DNA from: Astropecten irregularis
Taxonomy: Eukaryota > Echinodermata > Asteroidea > Paxillosida > Astropectinidae
DNA length: 64,000 bases
Reading direction: 5' to 3'
Assembly: GCA_963971285.1 (NCBI GenBank)
Contig: OZ020244.1
Span: forward strand, 36,642,001-36,706,000
Shown: one piece after another, positions 30,500 to 43,300 of the stretch
Layout of the letters: each line of letters begins with the position of its first letter
How positions within the stretch are numbered: the first letter of the stretch is position 1
Translations under genes and position numbers: made by a program
Notes under the pieces: generated by a model
Told to the model about the DNA's origin: nothing
The model's database searches: none
What the model saw: only the letters and a program-made list of their open reading frames with translations

Positions 30500-33400
30500 G
30501 TAACATGAAGAAGTTAGGTGAGAATAGCCCAGCGGCAACGAGTCAATCATATGATATATGCTCATGTATAGATTACAGAGACTTAACCAAGGAATATTGT
30601 CTTAGGGGAATTCATTAATACATGTATAGATGTCATGAATGACTCATGTGGTCGAGATCATATCATCATGACTCAACCACTATAGGTTGAAAACTCTTCC
30701 TGACAAGTTGAAGAGAACATTCACATACTCAGTACCTTTCCCTCAAATCAAGTCATGCCAGTCCACTTCTTTCTTGTCCTTTTCAGTGATTAGGACATGT
30801 AACTCAAACTTAACCCAAAAAGTTCCAATCTTTTACAAGATTTTGTGCTTGTATTTTTTTTTCAATGGTGGACTTTGCATAACAAATCCTGGATGCAGAA
30901 TATATTCTAGGTACCAGCCACAAATGCTTTGGGAACAGTTTTCTCTCTTATATGTACATGTATTCACATATAAATACATATAGGCTAACACTCCATGTAC
31001 TTACACATGTGGTCAACAGCTTGGAAAATAATGGCCGGGTTTGCAATAACAGTGTAATGGACTACTATTCAATCCCGAGTTGTATTGCTTTTAAAATATC
31101 ATGGGATGTTAAATCTGCTTTATGTGGTCAACGGCCTGGAAAGTTATTCTTGTGAAAATGAAGATCACAAATTAATCCCACGGATTAAGTGAAATGAGGA
31201 TATAACCAGTAATGAGTTTACTACTTCATTGTCAAAACAGCTTAGTAGCCAGATGAACCTCTCCGACAGAATCAGGCCGGAAAAAAGAAGAACATCCAAC
31301 ACTCAATCTATTTGATGGATGAGTCTGAATATGTTAAGGCATCTCCAGTGAAGTGCCATGGCGGTTATCTGGTCTGAGTGGAATGTTAAGTGTCATCATT
31401 TAGATAAAGGGCATTAAGATGGAGCACGCAAGAACGATCCAGTAAGAAGATTGAGATAACTGGAGCAAAAGCAACCGTGGCATTTCACCAAGAACAAATC
31501 CAAAGCACTGTTGCTGTGACAACGCACGGAGGAATAAGCCCCATGCCACTCCATGGGTAAATTAACTTAAAATGCTGTTGCTTCACACTGGTTCGTTCAA
31601 ATGGCACAATTTGTAAGAAGAAATATGACTATTCAGTCAGTTTCCCTTGTAGTTATTTGATGATTATAACAAATATGACTAGATAATAAATAACAATAAA
31701 TACTTTTTATATCTAGCGCAAATTATGCCAAATGGTGATGCATGAGGGGCTTTACAATAAAACTATACAAAATATAAAATAAAAAAAGGGGAATTTCAGA
31801 TAAGACTAAAATTCTGCATAGATAAGTAAAAAGAACAACACAAATAATAAACTGCTGCAAAGTTCAAACTGCTTATCAACCAAAATAATGACCTGAAATA
31901 TGCTAACTTTCTGGAGTTACCAGGCCTGACATTTCGATCCTTCAAAGGGTTTCTCATGATTAAGATAAGTCTATCTTGCCATCATTAACCTTCCAACCAA
32001 TCACGCAACTAAGCAACTAACCAAGTGTTTGACCGATCCAATCAACCAACTATCTAATCACGCAACGGAGCAACCACATGACCAATCAATATCTGACCAG
32101 ACCCGATTCTAGAGCCAATATTTTTGGGAGGCTGAGCCATTAGTTTTTTGGGGGGCTAGAAGAGCCACTTATTTTTGGGGCTACACTCTTATTCTTCTTG
32201 ATTTATCAACACATTCTTCACAGAAACACACATTTACTTTTCCATCTTTTATAGTAACATTTTTATTAAATCTTTTATTAATATTTCAATCATGCACTCT
32301 TTGGATCAACCGTATAAGTTTAGTTCATAATTAAAAAAGAAAACAATTAAACAAAAATCTTTTAACAATAATTTGTACATTACATTTAAATTCAATGATA
32401 CACATGTATGATATATTTTACAATGATAATGTGATGGTAAATTCATTCAATTTGTGTACATAACACACAGTTTTGATTTCAACCCTTTGAATTTCAACTA
32501 CCTCACATGGTTGAAAATACAATATGTATATATACCTGACCTTTGACATTGTTATTGTCAACAAAATATTTGTACAAAATGCAAATTAGAAGGCCCAAAT
32601 ACATAATGGCTCTGCTGATGAAAGTGGGATGAAAAAGAAGAATTCCATTCTAAAAGCTACATTTTTGCAATTCTGACATTATAACGATTATACATTTAAA
32701 CAGTAAAAAGGCAAACACAATGGTTGGTACATTGATCATCATACATGTCATAACAATATTTATACTGAATAACTTTTACAAAAACATTCCTGTTTAGATC
32801 TTACCAATGTTGTTTTACCTCTTCAATACAGTATATTCTTTTGGTCTGCAGCAAGCTGTAGTTTGGAATACACCAGTTTTCCCAAAGAAAAACATTTTTA
32901 ATGTTGCACTAGGAACTCATTCCATGAAAGCATGCTGTCTCCAGATTGGACGGGGCATACTGTACACCAATCAAGGGCCAAGACCCAACACAGCCCAAAC
33001 CAAGCACGGTTATAAATTGAGACCGGGAAAGTGTCTTCATCAGCTTGATAAAGGCTAGCATTCCTCAGCCAAAATGTCTACACCTTTCAGCCAACATTGT
33101 GAGCCATCAAATACTTTATAGCTTCTTACAATTTTCCATGATGAACAACCTCTTTTCTAGTTTTAAATTCTTTCCATGTTTAGTAGCCCGTAACATGAAA
33201 ATGGCACATCACATTTGACTTCTTAATCACACAGCACATCACATTTGATAAAGTGATTCAGTCTAGCCTTATAATGAGCAGGAAATTAAGGGCAGTTAGG
33301 TATTTAAAAAAAAGAAAGTCGTACATGCATATTTATCACCTAACACCTACAGCTAAAACACGTAGTCACGTACATACATGTAGGTAGAGAGAGATGTGAT

Positions 33401-33500
33401 CATTAAAGAAATCTGAAAAAAATGAATGCAAGATGTAAGTAAACAAACGTATTAGAGGCTAACTAGGTTTGTGTTGAAGCAACACTGAGGACCACACTGG
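30500..33500. other. Spacer between WASHC1 and TUSC2, few features
   Basis: AT-rich sequence without a recognised gene. It includes a SINE-1 tail fragment (about 31632-31665, CAGTCAGTTTCCCTTGTAGT), a retroposon-like tail with GCGCAAATTATG and GGGGCTTTACAATAAAAC (31715-31770) and a foldback copy at 31851-31960. Confidence 0.45.
31851..31960. mobile_element. Foldback element fragment, GGGCCTGACGTTTCG family
   Basis: Contains CAACCAAAATAATGACCTGA, TTTCTGGAGTTACCAGGCC and TGACATTTCGATCC; the opposite arm is lost. Confidence 0.6.
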
Positions 33501-33515
33501 TTTTGTGACAGATGT

Positions 33516-33874
33516 TTAAAGGTACAGTACAAGATTGGTACCCTACCCAAACAGAAATGTCCACAGATTAACGCAAAACTTTCAGGGTATGAAGATGGTG
33601 ATGGTAGAAACATACCATTAAAATATTCCCGCCTGAAATGGTACATTTACCCAGAAAAATAGTCAAACAAAGATGAAAAACAGTTTTGATCTCGGGGTTA
33701 ATCAAAAACCATTCTTTGTTTTATGAGAAAAACTAAGTCGGGTTTTCGCTATTTTCCCGTGACTCAGATCTCCGACTGATCTCAAATTTCTACAAGTTTA
33801 TTATTTCATGTACATGTTTGATCAGACCAAGCGTGAGTGCTGTTCTGTGACCGTTACCAATCATGTACCATTAA
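33516..33874 (+). mobile_element. TTAA-2 MITE copy
   Basis: TTAA at 33516-33519 and 33871-33874; ends AGGTACAGTACAAGATTGGT and ACCAATCATGTACCA. Its left half has CCGCCTGAAATGG and TTTACCCAGAAAAATAGTC, shared with TTAA-1. Confidence 0.88.
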
Positions 33875-34483
33875 AACAAATTTGGCGTGGACAGAGTTTT
33901 GATGCTTTGGTCACATAAGGCCTCTTTCACACGATGCTCAAGAAACTCACAAGGCTTGTGAAATCTTCACATGCATGAGAAATCTTACAGCAGAGATACA
34001 ACTGGCCTATGCCAAAAAATCTGAAAATGACTGTCTATGTTATTCATGTAGATAGTCATCTGTGTGCTGCGTGCAAACACAAAGCACAATATAGGGCAGG
34101 GCCGCACAAAATCTGATTTCAGATTAAAATCTGGAAAATGTTGCATCTCTGTTAGAGGACACCAATGCTTCAGAGTGACAGACATCCCTGGTGAATCCTT
34201 GAGAAAATTTGTCGGATGTTAAGACCTAGGACAAAACTCTCCCGCTAGTGAAAAATTTGAAATTTCTCACAGGACCATTGAACACAATCCTGTCAATGAG
34301 CCTTTTCATATGATGCTAACAAACTTGCAAGGCTTGCAAATTTGTTTTAGGATCAAGTGATGAAGAGGCCTATATAGAATGAGATTTTTACAGACGGGCT
34401 GAAGAAGGTACCAGTCTAGCAATGTCTGGAGCCCAGACTTCAACCACACATTTTACACAGGTCACCAAGTGTTTTTAAGAGCG

Positions 34484-34880
<397 letters not shown>

Positions 34881-35173
34881 TGCCTGAGAGTAGTCAGCAA
34901 TACTGTGCGTAGTACATCATGTACAAACAAATCCACTTCTATCCTCTCCAACTACAGACAGTGCATTGACTTTGGCATAGAATTGTGTCTGCAAGTCTGT
35001 AAATTGAAGACTGGCCTCAAAAATGTGAAATGACACAAACAACTGAAGCATGAACTCTTACAAATGAGTTCCGTACTTTCAAGTATCATCATGATACACA
35101 AGCAGCTGGTGATGCTGCCCTTATAGAATTCACAGTATTCCTCAGGGGTTTAGTGCAATACATTCCTTAAGGC

Positions 35174-35434
35174 TTAGTCTTGTTTGAAGAGGAATAACAG
35201 TTCTAGCAGGGAGGTGGAAGAAGTCAGTCTAATTGCATCCATCAGTCTAGATGCTGACCTTCTTTTCTTTGACTTGTCCCTGACTTCTGAGGAGCTAGTC
35301 ACCCAAACAAAGTCAGCCTGAGTTGACTCCACATTCCGGAGACATTTCCAGGTCTGCTGTCTGACCTCAGCGTGACCTTGCATCAGGTCATCCTGCAGGA
35401 CAGTCTGATCATAATTGGAGACACTTGATGACAA
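35174..35434 (-). CDS. Unidentified 86-codon open frame
   Basis: The minus-strand frame begins MSSSVSNYDQTVLQDDLMQG and includes VRQQTWKCLRNVESTQADFV and RDKSKKRRSASRLMDAIRLT. It is not repeat-derived as far as I can see and has plausible composition. I do not recognise the family. No clear partner exons were found; it may be chance. Confidence 0.25.
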   Translation of the reverse strand: MSSSVSNYDQTVLQDDLMQGHAEVRQQTWKCLRNVESTQADFVWVTSSSEVRDKSKKRRSASRLMDAIRLTSSTSLLELLFLFKQD

Positions 35435-36612
35435 TTAACACAGTGAATAGGTTATGTCCTGTGTTTGTTTAGTGCTTAAGTGGGCTTTCTCTCCACAGGG
35501 CACTTGACAGACTCAGGCTGTGGTCTCAAAATCTTTCTAGTCATGCTAGTGATTCAAAACTTTAACTAGTTAAAGGCAGGCTTTGAATGTGAGTTTTCGT
35601 GAAAAGATTTGGTTTTACTTAGCCAGGGTGTCTGAATGATCAACTTGGGATGCCCCCATTCCCAAATCCCAATGCAGTTGAAATAGGGAGTCCAACTGAT
35701 ACCTATTGGTTGAAATCTTGCCCAGATTGACAGTGCCAGTTCGTAGAAAAAAAATAAAGATTTTCCTAGAAATTCTCCGCTAACCAATTAAGCGCCAAAT
35801 GTCTTAGTTACTGATTCCATGACATAGATTTCAGGCAAAGCAGTGCCCGTAAGCACCAAAGTAGGTCGTAACGGATATTTACAAGTTAAGCATCACCATT
35901 GCATAATTTCAGCTTTAAAAAACAACGACATAAACTTTCAGAATCCTCCGTATATAAAATGAATGATTGAGTGAGCATGGTGTGTACACAACACCATAAT
36001 CAATATTAAAATACTCAGCCTATAAACCCCCACACGACATTCTGTTTCAGAAAAACAGCAAACACAATTTCCTGTCATCAAAGCACTTGGTACAATGTAA
36101 TGAATTTTAATGTGAAAGTTTCATCAATTCCTTTGTTGGGTCTGGAGGATTTTTAAAGGCCTGAGGCACAAATCAAGAAAAGCCAGGAATATTCATTGAT
36201 TCTGGAGTGAAGGACTGAGGTGACAATGTTGCCAAAGGAGACACTTAAGATGGTAAAGGGGAAACCAGCCTAGATTCATGGACTAGCTAAGAATACACTT
36301 TCATGCGTGCATGCATCTTCACATTTATAACCGTGTGCTTACTTTCGCACCACCAAATAACAACACAAAATTAACAAAGTAACAAACAAGTTTGCTCTGA
36401 AATAAGTGCTGAAAGCCAGGACGGAAATGAATTGCGACCTTTTCACAATCCAAGATAGGAAACTAAAGGACACTTAATAAAGCATATTAATTATTTTCTA
36501 CAACCAAGTTGTATTTTTGGTTGCATAATTGTCACTAGAAAAGTCTGAAAGTACTACATGTATCAAACAGACGTACAGAACTACCCCCCAGCCCCATTAA
36601 AATTTACATGTA

Positions 36613-37040
36613 TGGCCTTTTCCAAACCTTGGCTCTGGCTCCAGCTTCGTCTCTGTCATTCATGATTCAAATGCTGAAAATATAGCCTATGGTTTTTCGT
36701 GGAAGCTGAAGCTCTGTTTTCTTGTTCAAAAAAGATAACCTACATCCAAGCCGCAGCCAAAAGCCTCTACCGGTATTCTAATACATGTACTTTAAAATGG
36801 ATGCATGAAATGAAACTGGAGTCGAAGTTGGAGTCGAAGTTGAAGCCGCAGCAGAAGCCGCAGCAGAAGCCGCAGCAGAAGCCGCAGCAGAAGCCGCAGC
36901 AGAAGCCGCAGCAGAAGGCGCAGCAGAAGCCGCAGCAGAAGCCGCAGTAGAAGCCGCAGCAGAAGCCGCAGCAGAAGCCAGAGCCAAAGCCAAAGCTAGA
37001 TCCTGAGCTGAAGCCAGAGCCAATGTTTGAAAAGGGTCCA
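36613..37040 (+). mobile_element. GGCTCC-terminal MITE with expanded 12-bp array
   Basis: Ends GGCCTTTTCCAAACCTTGGC and AATGTTTGAAAAGGGTCC. Interior GGAAGCTGAAGCTCTGTTTT. The right subterminal region carries about a dozen AAGCCGCAGCAG units (36834-36980), a different expansion from the copy at 34484. Confidence 0.85.
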
Positions 37041-37804
37041 TTGCTTCTCCCCTGATCTTATTTCAGCCATCTTTAACCAGCAGACCTTATCTATCCAGAC
37101 GGCTGCACCTATACACTCCAAGGTCTGGGCCAGAGGGCCAAGGTGTCTGGGAAGTCTTCCCCACACCTTTGAAGTCCCAGACACCCTGCTTTGTCTGCAA
37201 TTTATATGTAAAGCTCCTGCATACATGTACATCACACATGACACATCTGCAGGCCTGTTTGTCAATGCAAACCCCTTTTGGCCAGCATGTCTCCAAATCA
37301 TCTACAAAAAAACCTTCCTACATGCACATGCACTCCCTTCTTCTGATCAAAGAGCCAGCTCTTTGATAAAATCCACAAATAAACTCCCCCCAATAAAATG
37401 TCAACCTTTTTTCACAAATTCCACCTGCTCACAAAGCAGGGTAATTCCAATAATGATATGTGGAGGGAAAAGCAGGTGGACACTACACAATGTCGCCCTA
37501 AGGAAATGGCATTTCAGCTGTAGAGCATACCACATGTAATCTGTGCACTAAAGAGACACCAACCATCAGTAACAAAAAACACTCTTTTACTAAAATTTCC
37601 AACTCCAAACATAATTTTTCTCTGTTAACCTGTCAACACTTACAGTGGCAAATCCTTTGGCAAAAATCAAATCCTTTTTATTCTTTTCTTATTTTAAGTC
37701 GCTCTGAAATCAGTTATGCAGGTAAAACTGACTTCCACAAATCAGTGGTAATGGGTTAATAAAATGCATTCAATATTTGTATAAATTGGTACATGTAATT
37801 CCAA

Positions 37805-38173
37805 TTACAGGTATCAAGATCTGTGACCAATAGGTTAAATATCTGTGGCCATTTTCCATATTTACGTATAACTTTCAGGATACGAAGATGGTGCTAATAG
37901 AAACATACCGAGAAAATATTTCTGCCTGAAATTATATATTTATCCAGAAATTCGTCAAACAAAGACCGAAAACAGTTTTGATCTCGGGGTAAGATAAAAA
38001 CATTTCTTTATGTTTTCATAAGAAAAATTGAGTAGGGTTTTCGCTTTTTTCTCGTGACTCAGATGTCTGATTGAGCTAAAAATTTCACAGGTTTATCATT
38101 TCATGCACATGCTGGATCAGACAAAGTGTGAGTGATGTATGTGATGATTACCAATCATGTGTTATACCTTTAA
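37805..38173 (+). mobile_element. TTAA-2 MITE copy
   Basis: Right end ACCAATCATGTGTTATACCT|TTAA at 38170-38173. Interior GTTTTGATCTCGGGGTAAGA. The left end is worn (CAGGTATCAAGATCTG). Confidence 0.8.
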
Positions 38174-39126
38174 AACAACTGTAATATTTCTACTTTGATT
38201 GTGCTTGTCGTGTCATAGTACACAATGTACATACATGTACAGTATGCAAGTCACACACAGACTTTTCATGTGATCATAATAACGATCATCATAGTTCCCT
38301 GAGGCCAAAGGTGGAATGAATATGTCATCTCCACAAGGGTGCCAGACTACAGGTTTAGTTGCACTTGAAACACACATGCACAAAGCCGGATACAGTACTG
38401 TACATTGTCAACAGCACTTACACTGATCATGTACAGCTTTTGTATTTTAAGTACAGTATTAAGCCACACTCGAAAATCAAACTACTCAAAGTTTTCGGTA
38501 TGGAATGTTTCACTGCTTGCCGTATTATTATAACAATGATTTCATTCAATTAAAACTTAATCTTTGACCTTCCATGCTATTGGATCGTTTAAAACACACA
38601 CTGTCCCTGCTTTTGTCAATTCTATGGAAAATAATCATACATGTACGATAAATTTATGGTTTTGAAGAATTACATGTATGAGGACATGGGCTTTTTAGAA
38701 ACTGATTTTGAAATATTGTCACATGACAGTTATTTGAGCCCATGTTCATTTATGTGTGCAGGTAAACTATTTGGTCGAGCACAGGTGCTTTTGAAATTCC
38801 TGCCAAGGTTATGAATAAAACACCATACATATGCCACATTGGCCTGATTTACAACACTGTGCATGCAGGTCTGCTATCTGTACAGCACTGTACATCAATC
38901 AAATCTGACAGTTTGCATTATTAATTGTTGCATACGTACAGCATACCACACACACACAATTTGTAATTGATGGTGAGCCCCTTTTCAATTGTCAAACGTG
39001 TGTTAAAGTGGGGCTGGCTCAAATATGGATGGAAATTTATTGCTCATGCAAATTAAGCGGGGGAATGTGGCAAAGGGCAACACAGTAAAGTTGATGCACA
39101 GAGAGCAACAGGCACCAAAGGTGTAG

Positions 39127-39545
39127 GCAAGGTGACCCTGGTCATTGCCTTGGTGCCCCTGGTCATTGCCTTGGTGCCCCTGGTCATTGCCTTGGTGCCC
39201 CTGGTCTTTGACTTAGTGCCCCTGATCATTGCCTTGGTGCCCCTGGTCATTTACTTTTGTGCCCCTGGTCATGGCCTTGGTGCCCCTGGTCTTTGACTTA
39301 GTGCCCCTGATCATTGCCTTGGTGCCCCTGGTCATTTACTTTTGTGCCCCTGGTCATGGCCTTGGTGCCCCTGGTCATTTCCCCAATGCAAGTGGTCATT
39401 ACCATGGTGCCCCAAGTCATTGCCTTTTGCTATCCCTGGTCATTGCCTTGTTGCCCCTGGTCATTTTTCTTAGTGCCCCCTGGTCATTGCCTTGGTGCCC
39501 CTAGTCATTTCCCCAATGCAAGTGGTCATTGCCTTGATGCCCCTT
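39127..39545 (+). repeat. 21-bp minisatellite
   Basis: Tandem GGTCATTGCCTTGGTGCCCCT with variants (GGTCTTTGACTTAGTGCCCCT, GGTCATTTACTTTTGTGCCC) in a partly regular higher-order order. A smaller outlier cluster lies at about 40500-40690. Open frames here (VPLVIALVPL-type) are repeat products. Confidence 0.93.
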
Positions 39546-40276
39546 CACTTCACATCAGAAATGTCACTTCCCCTCATAAGAAGTGCCTTTTGAATTCGCC
39601 CTGCAACCATTGAACAGTTAGTGCCCCGCATTATCAGTACACTGCAGTGCTCATTTAAAAGCATTGGACAGTACATCTTAAACGATGTGTGATATTTAAA
39701 ACGACGTGTGATATCTTAATCGACGTGTGATATCTAGAGTTTCAAATCAATGCTTTATAATACTGAATAGACCAGTCATCTCTCATGACATATCTCCATA
39801 AATAATCTGTTATGTACAAAGCCGTTATTAAAGTCGCCCTGCCCGAGAAAAACCTCCAGATTGCGGCGTTGGCAATCAAACCAAATGTGCGGTTTCGAGA
39901 AAAAGGACCATGTTGATGATTCAAACAAAAAATGCCCTTAAAGACATGTTGGAGGAAGAACAAATCTTATTGCACTACAAGTAGATGTTTTCATGCCTTC
40001 TACTAAATTATTCATGTATTCTTTTTGGTCAAGAGGCTCTTCAATCTAGCAATAATAACACGATGAAGTCTGAATTCGACTGGACCCAACATATCTTAAT
40101 TTCACACACATTCAAAATGGCTGACAACTTCAAACATTTAAAATCAGCATTTTGATCACCAGTAAATAAAAAACAAAAAAGGAATATAAAAGGCAGTTCA
40201 TCGTTGTTTTTCTCGGACAGAGCTCGTTTACCAGAAAGTAGATGGACCCAGGTCACACCAAGGTCGTGACCTTTTG

Positions 40277-40342
40277 TCATACTTGGCACATGACGACAGG
40301 AAGTTCTGGCCGTAGTCTGGGCGGGTCCAGAGTGATCTCTCC
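40277..40342 (-). CDS. TUSC2: TUSC2 exon 3 (terminal)
   Basis: Acceptor TTTTGCCCCAG|GGA. 21 codons starting GEITLDPPRLRPELPVV, then TGA at 40279-40277. Conserved positions against human: G, L-D, P-R, P-V and the final V. Confidence 0.88.
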   Translation of the reverse strand, partial: GEITLDPPRLRPELPVVMCQV

Positions 40343-43300
40343 CTGGGGCAAAAGAAAGGGGGAAGGAAAAGGGTGGAGAAGGGAGGAATTCAGTTAACAT
40401 ACAAATAACAAGTTCAGAAATTGAATTCCACGGGCGCAATAGAGGAAATTGTCCTGGTTTGCCCAAGGCTTGGGACATTCACAGAGGCAGTATAGGGGTA
40501 TAATTGCCCTGTGCCCCTGGTTTCACTGTCTTGGTGCCCAAGGCGATTCCCTTGTTGCTGCTGGTTACTGTGCAGGTGCCCCTGGTCATTGTTCCTTGGG
40601 CTTGAATCACTCAGAGGCCAGGAAGGCATAACTGCCTTGATGCCCGTGGTTATTTCTTCTTTGCCAATGGTTATTGCCTTAGTTTCCTGGGACTGAACTT
40701 TGTGGAGAGGAGGAAGACAACTATTTTGATGAGGCCTTATTTATGGTGCATCCATCTTGTCACCTTCCTTGTATCCCCATTGGAAAAGATAACACAAATT
40801 CTAAAAAGAAAATGGGTACCAGACTACATATATTTTGAATCCAAGCCTCATTTTGTTCGCACTGCTTCAAATGTACATTAGGATGGCTGCACTGTGAATA
40901 AGGCCTAGATACCATTGCTCACTGCCTCTGAGCTCTTTTCCTTTGGCAGAGTACACAGGTCATTCTCTCTCATAGAAATGACCTTTTATTCAATGATATT
41001 ACCTAATAGTACCCCCTCGAGATCAAATTACAAGCCAAACAGGTTTGATTAATGGATTTTTTGTCCAAAATACTCTTCAAGGTCAGGGTAAACCAACTGA
41101 ACTGACCAGAAAAAGTTTCGCATTGAATTAAAAAAAACACAATAAAAAGGTGACAAAGAAGAGAGCCATAATGAAAAGACTCGTTCAAGAAAGGAATTTG
41201 ATTAAATCATTAAAACTGAAACTAGTGTCAATTCAATGGCAAATCATGATGTCAAAAATTGTCCAAGTGATCCCATGTATATAAATTTAATGACAACTGC
41301 ACTGAACAAAATAGATGTACCGCTCTGGTGGTCCCAGCTGTCCCCCTTGGCCGGACATGACACCCTACTTAAGGACGACTTTCAAGTTGTTTTGTGCAGA
41401 GATGGCATGACGTACTTTACCATATTTGGTAAGGGGGACCGATGGGACCGGGAGACTGCTGAGACCGCCTCACCGATATGTACATGATTCTGTTTCAATT
41501 GCCAATGCTTTCAAGCGTTTTTGTTTGGTCTTTTTGGAGAGAGAGTTTCCCTTTTGTGACATACACATGCTGACATGCCGGGTCCATAAACTGATGACAC
41601 AGATGCTATAGGCCTAGGCCATAAAATATGACAAATCCTAGATGTTTCACACAATCATACATGTACGGTGTGTACATGTACACCAAATCCTGATTTCCTT
41701 TGCCAGTATTAGTCAATGATCAAGGTCAGGGACTATTTTGGGATATGACTGGATCCAAACACAATTCATTTTGTCAGCTCTGGGCATGCTTTCCATCAAG
41801 AAAGCAGAAAAGCTGAGTGAGTTGTGAGCCTTAGGGGTTAACCTATCATGTCTACAGCCCTTGAGGTCGGGAAACTGTGGGGGTGGGAGAGGGGGCCTTC
41901 AAGGGGGTGATAGGGGGGAGGGTGCCTCTCACCTGTGGTTTGAGGTTGGTGTATATTCTCATCATTCCGGCTTTCATTTTCCTTCTTTTTGATCCGGGTA
42001 TTTCAACGTAGAACTCGTGCGCGAGGTGGCCATCTTCATCGTAATACTCAGAACTGTATCAAACAGGACAAGAAAATAAGAAAATGACGAGTCAAATTAG
42101 TTATTTTACACTAACTACAAAATCTGACAAAAGACTCTTTAAAGGTATTATCATACTTTGGTTTTTGTCAAAGAAATACAGATTCATGGGCAAAAATTTT
42201 AAGCAAGATACAGTAGCAATCATCTGTGAAAGTTTCAGTCCTATACGATGCCAACTTTTTGAGAAAACAGTGAAAAACAGCCATGCAGTATTTCTTAAAG
42301 TTTTTTCTCTTTTATTTTTGATCTTTAAACATGTTAAAAGATCAAAAATTATTTTGGTCACTGTATTTACTCTTTTCTGGATAAATTCAGCATTTCAGGC
42401 AAAACAATGTTAATGGTGTGTTTCTACCATCACCATCTTTATACCCTGTAAGTTATAGGTACATGTACATGTAAATCTGTAAAGATTTCTGTTTCGGTAT
42501 GCTACCAAAGTATGATACTACCTTTAACATATATGTACAGAATGTATGGCAACCCACACGTTGTTATTTCAGTGCAACGACAACATTGTCCAGTGCTTCT
42601 CAAGACTTGATTGACGTTTTTTTTTGCACAACCCATGTTTACGTTCGTGCAAAAACACTGCACACGTGCACACAGTGTATGCTACAATTCCCTAGATCAT
42701 GTAGATGAAAGGGTAATGACTGAGAAACAATGTTCGACATGTTTGAAAGCAAACATGGAAATTCATACTTTGAGGCCGACAGCCACTGCACATGTACAGG
42801 TATGGTACATACGTACATGTAAACCTTATTCCATATGTGACTGACTCTTTTCATAGAGCGGGTCACATACTGTAATAAACTGTACAAGGCAGTGTTCTAA
42901 GCCACGCCGGTCGGCACTGGTCGGGGACAGCCGGCACTCAGCCTTTCCGACCAGCACTCAAGACAAAAATCATGTTGCTGACCGGCACATAAAATCACAA
43001 ATTACATATTAAATGTTGTGTTTTTTTCACTGAACAAACAGTAACATTTTGATTTGGAGACAAATTTGGAAAGATAAATTGACCAGATAACAAAACAGAA
43101 TATTGTTGACATGTTCACGTACATAGGCCAAGTAGCCAAGTAGCTCTTTGAAATTGTGTCCAATACGAGCGATTCATATCTCCAAGAGTTTGCAATGCGT
43201 TGGCCAATCACAATGCACCTGACTTTTTTTACCCAATGTGCGTCTGGAAATTAAGGGTCGACCTACATGAATTTCATGCATTGTAATTGGCCAATGCGGA

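Noticed and set aside
39053-39613. Hydrophobic repeat frames (LVPLVIALVP type)
   Set aside because: They translate a 21-bp minisatellite.
41236-41487. 83-codon plus-strand frame in TUSC2 intron 2
   Set aside because: Composition is plausible, but there is no recognisable motif, splice site or initiation context; considered chance.
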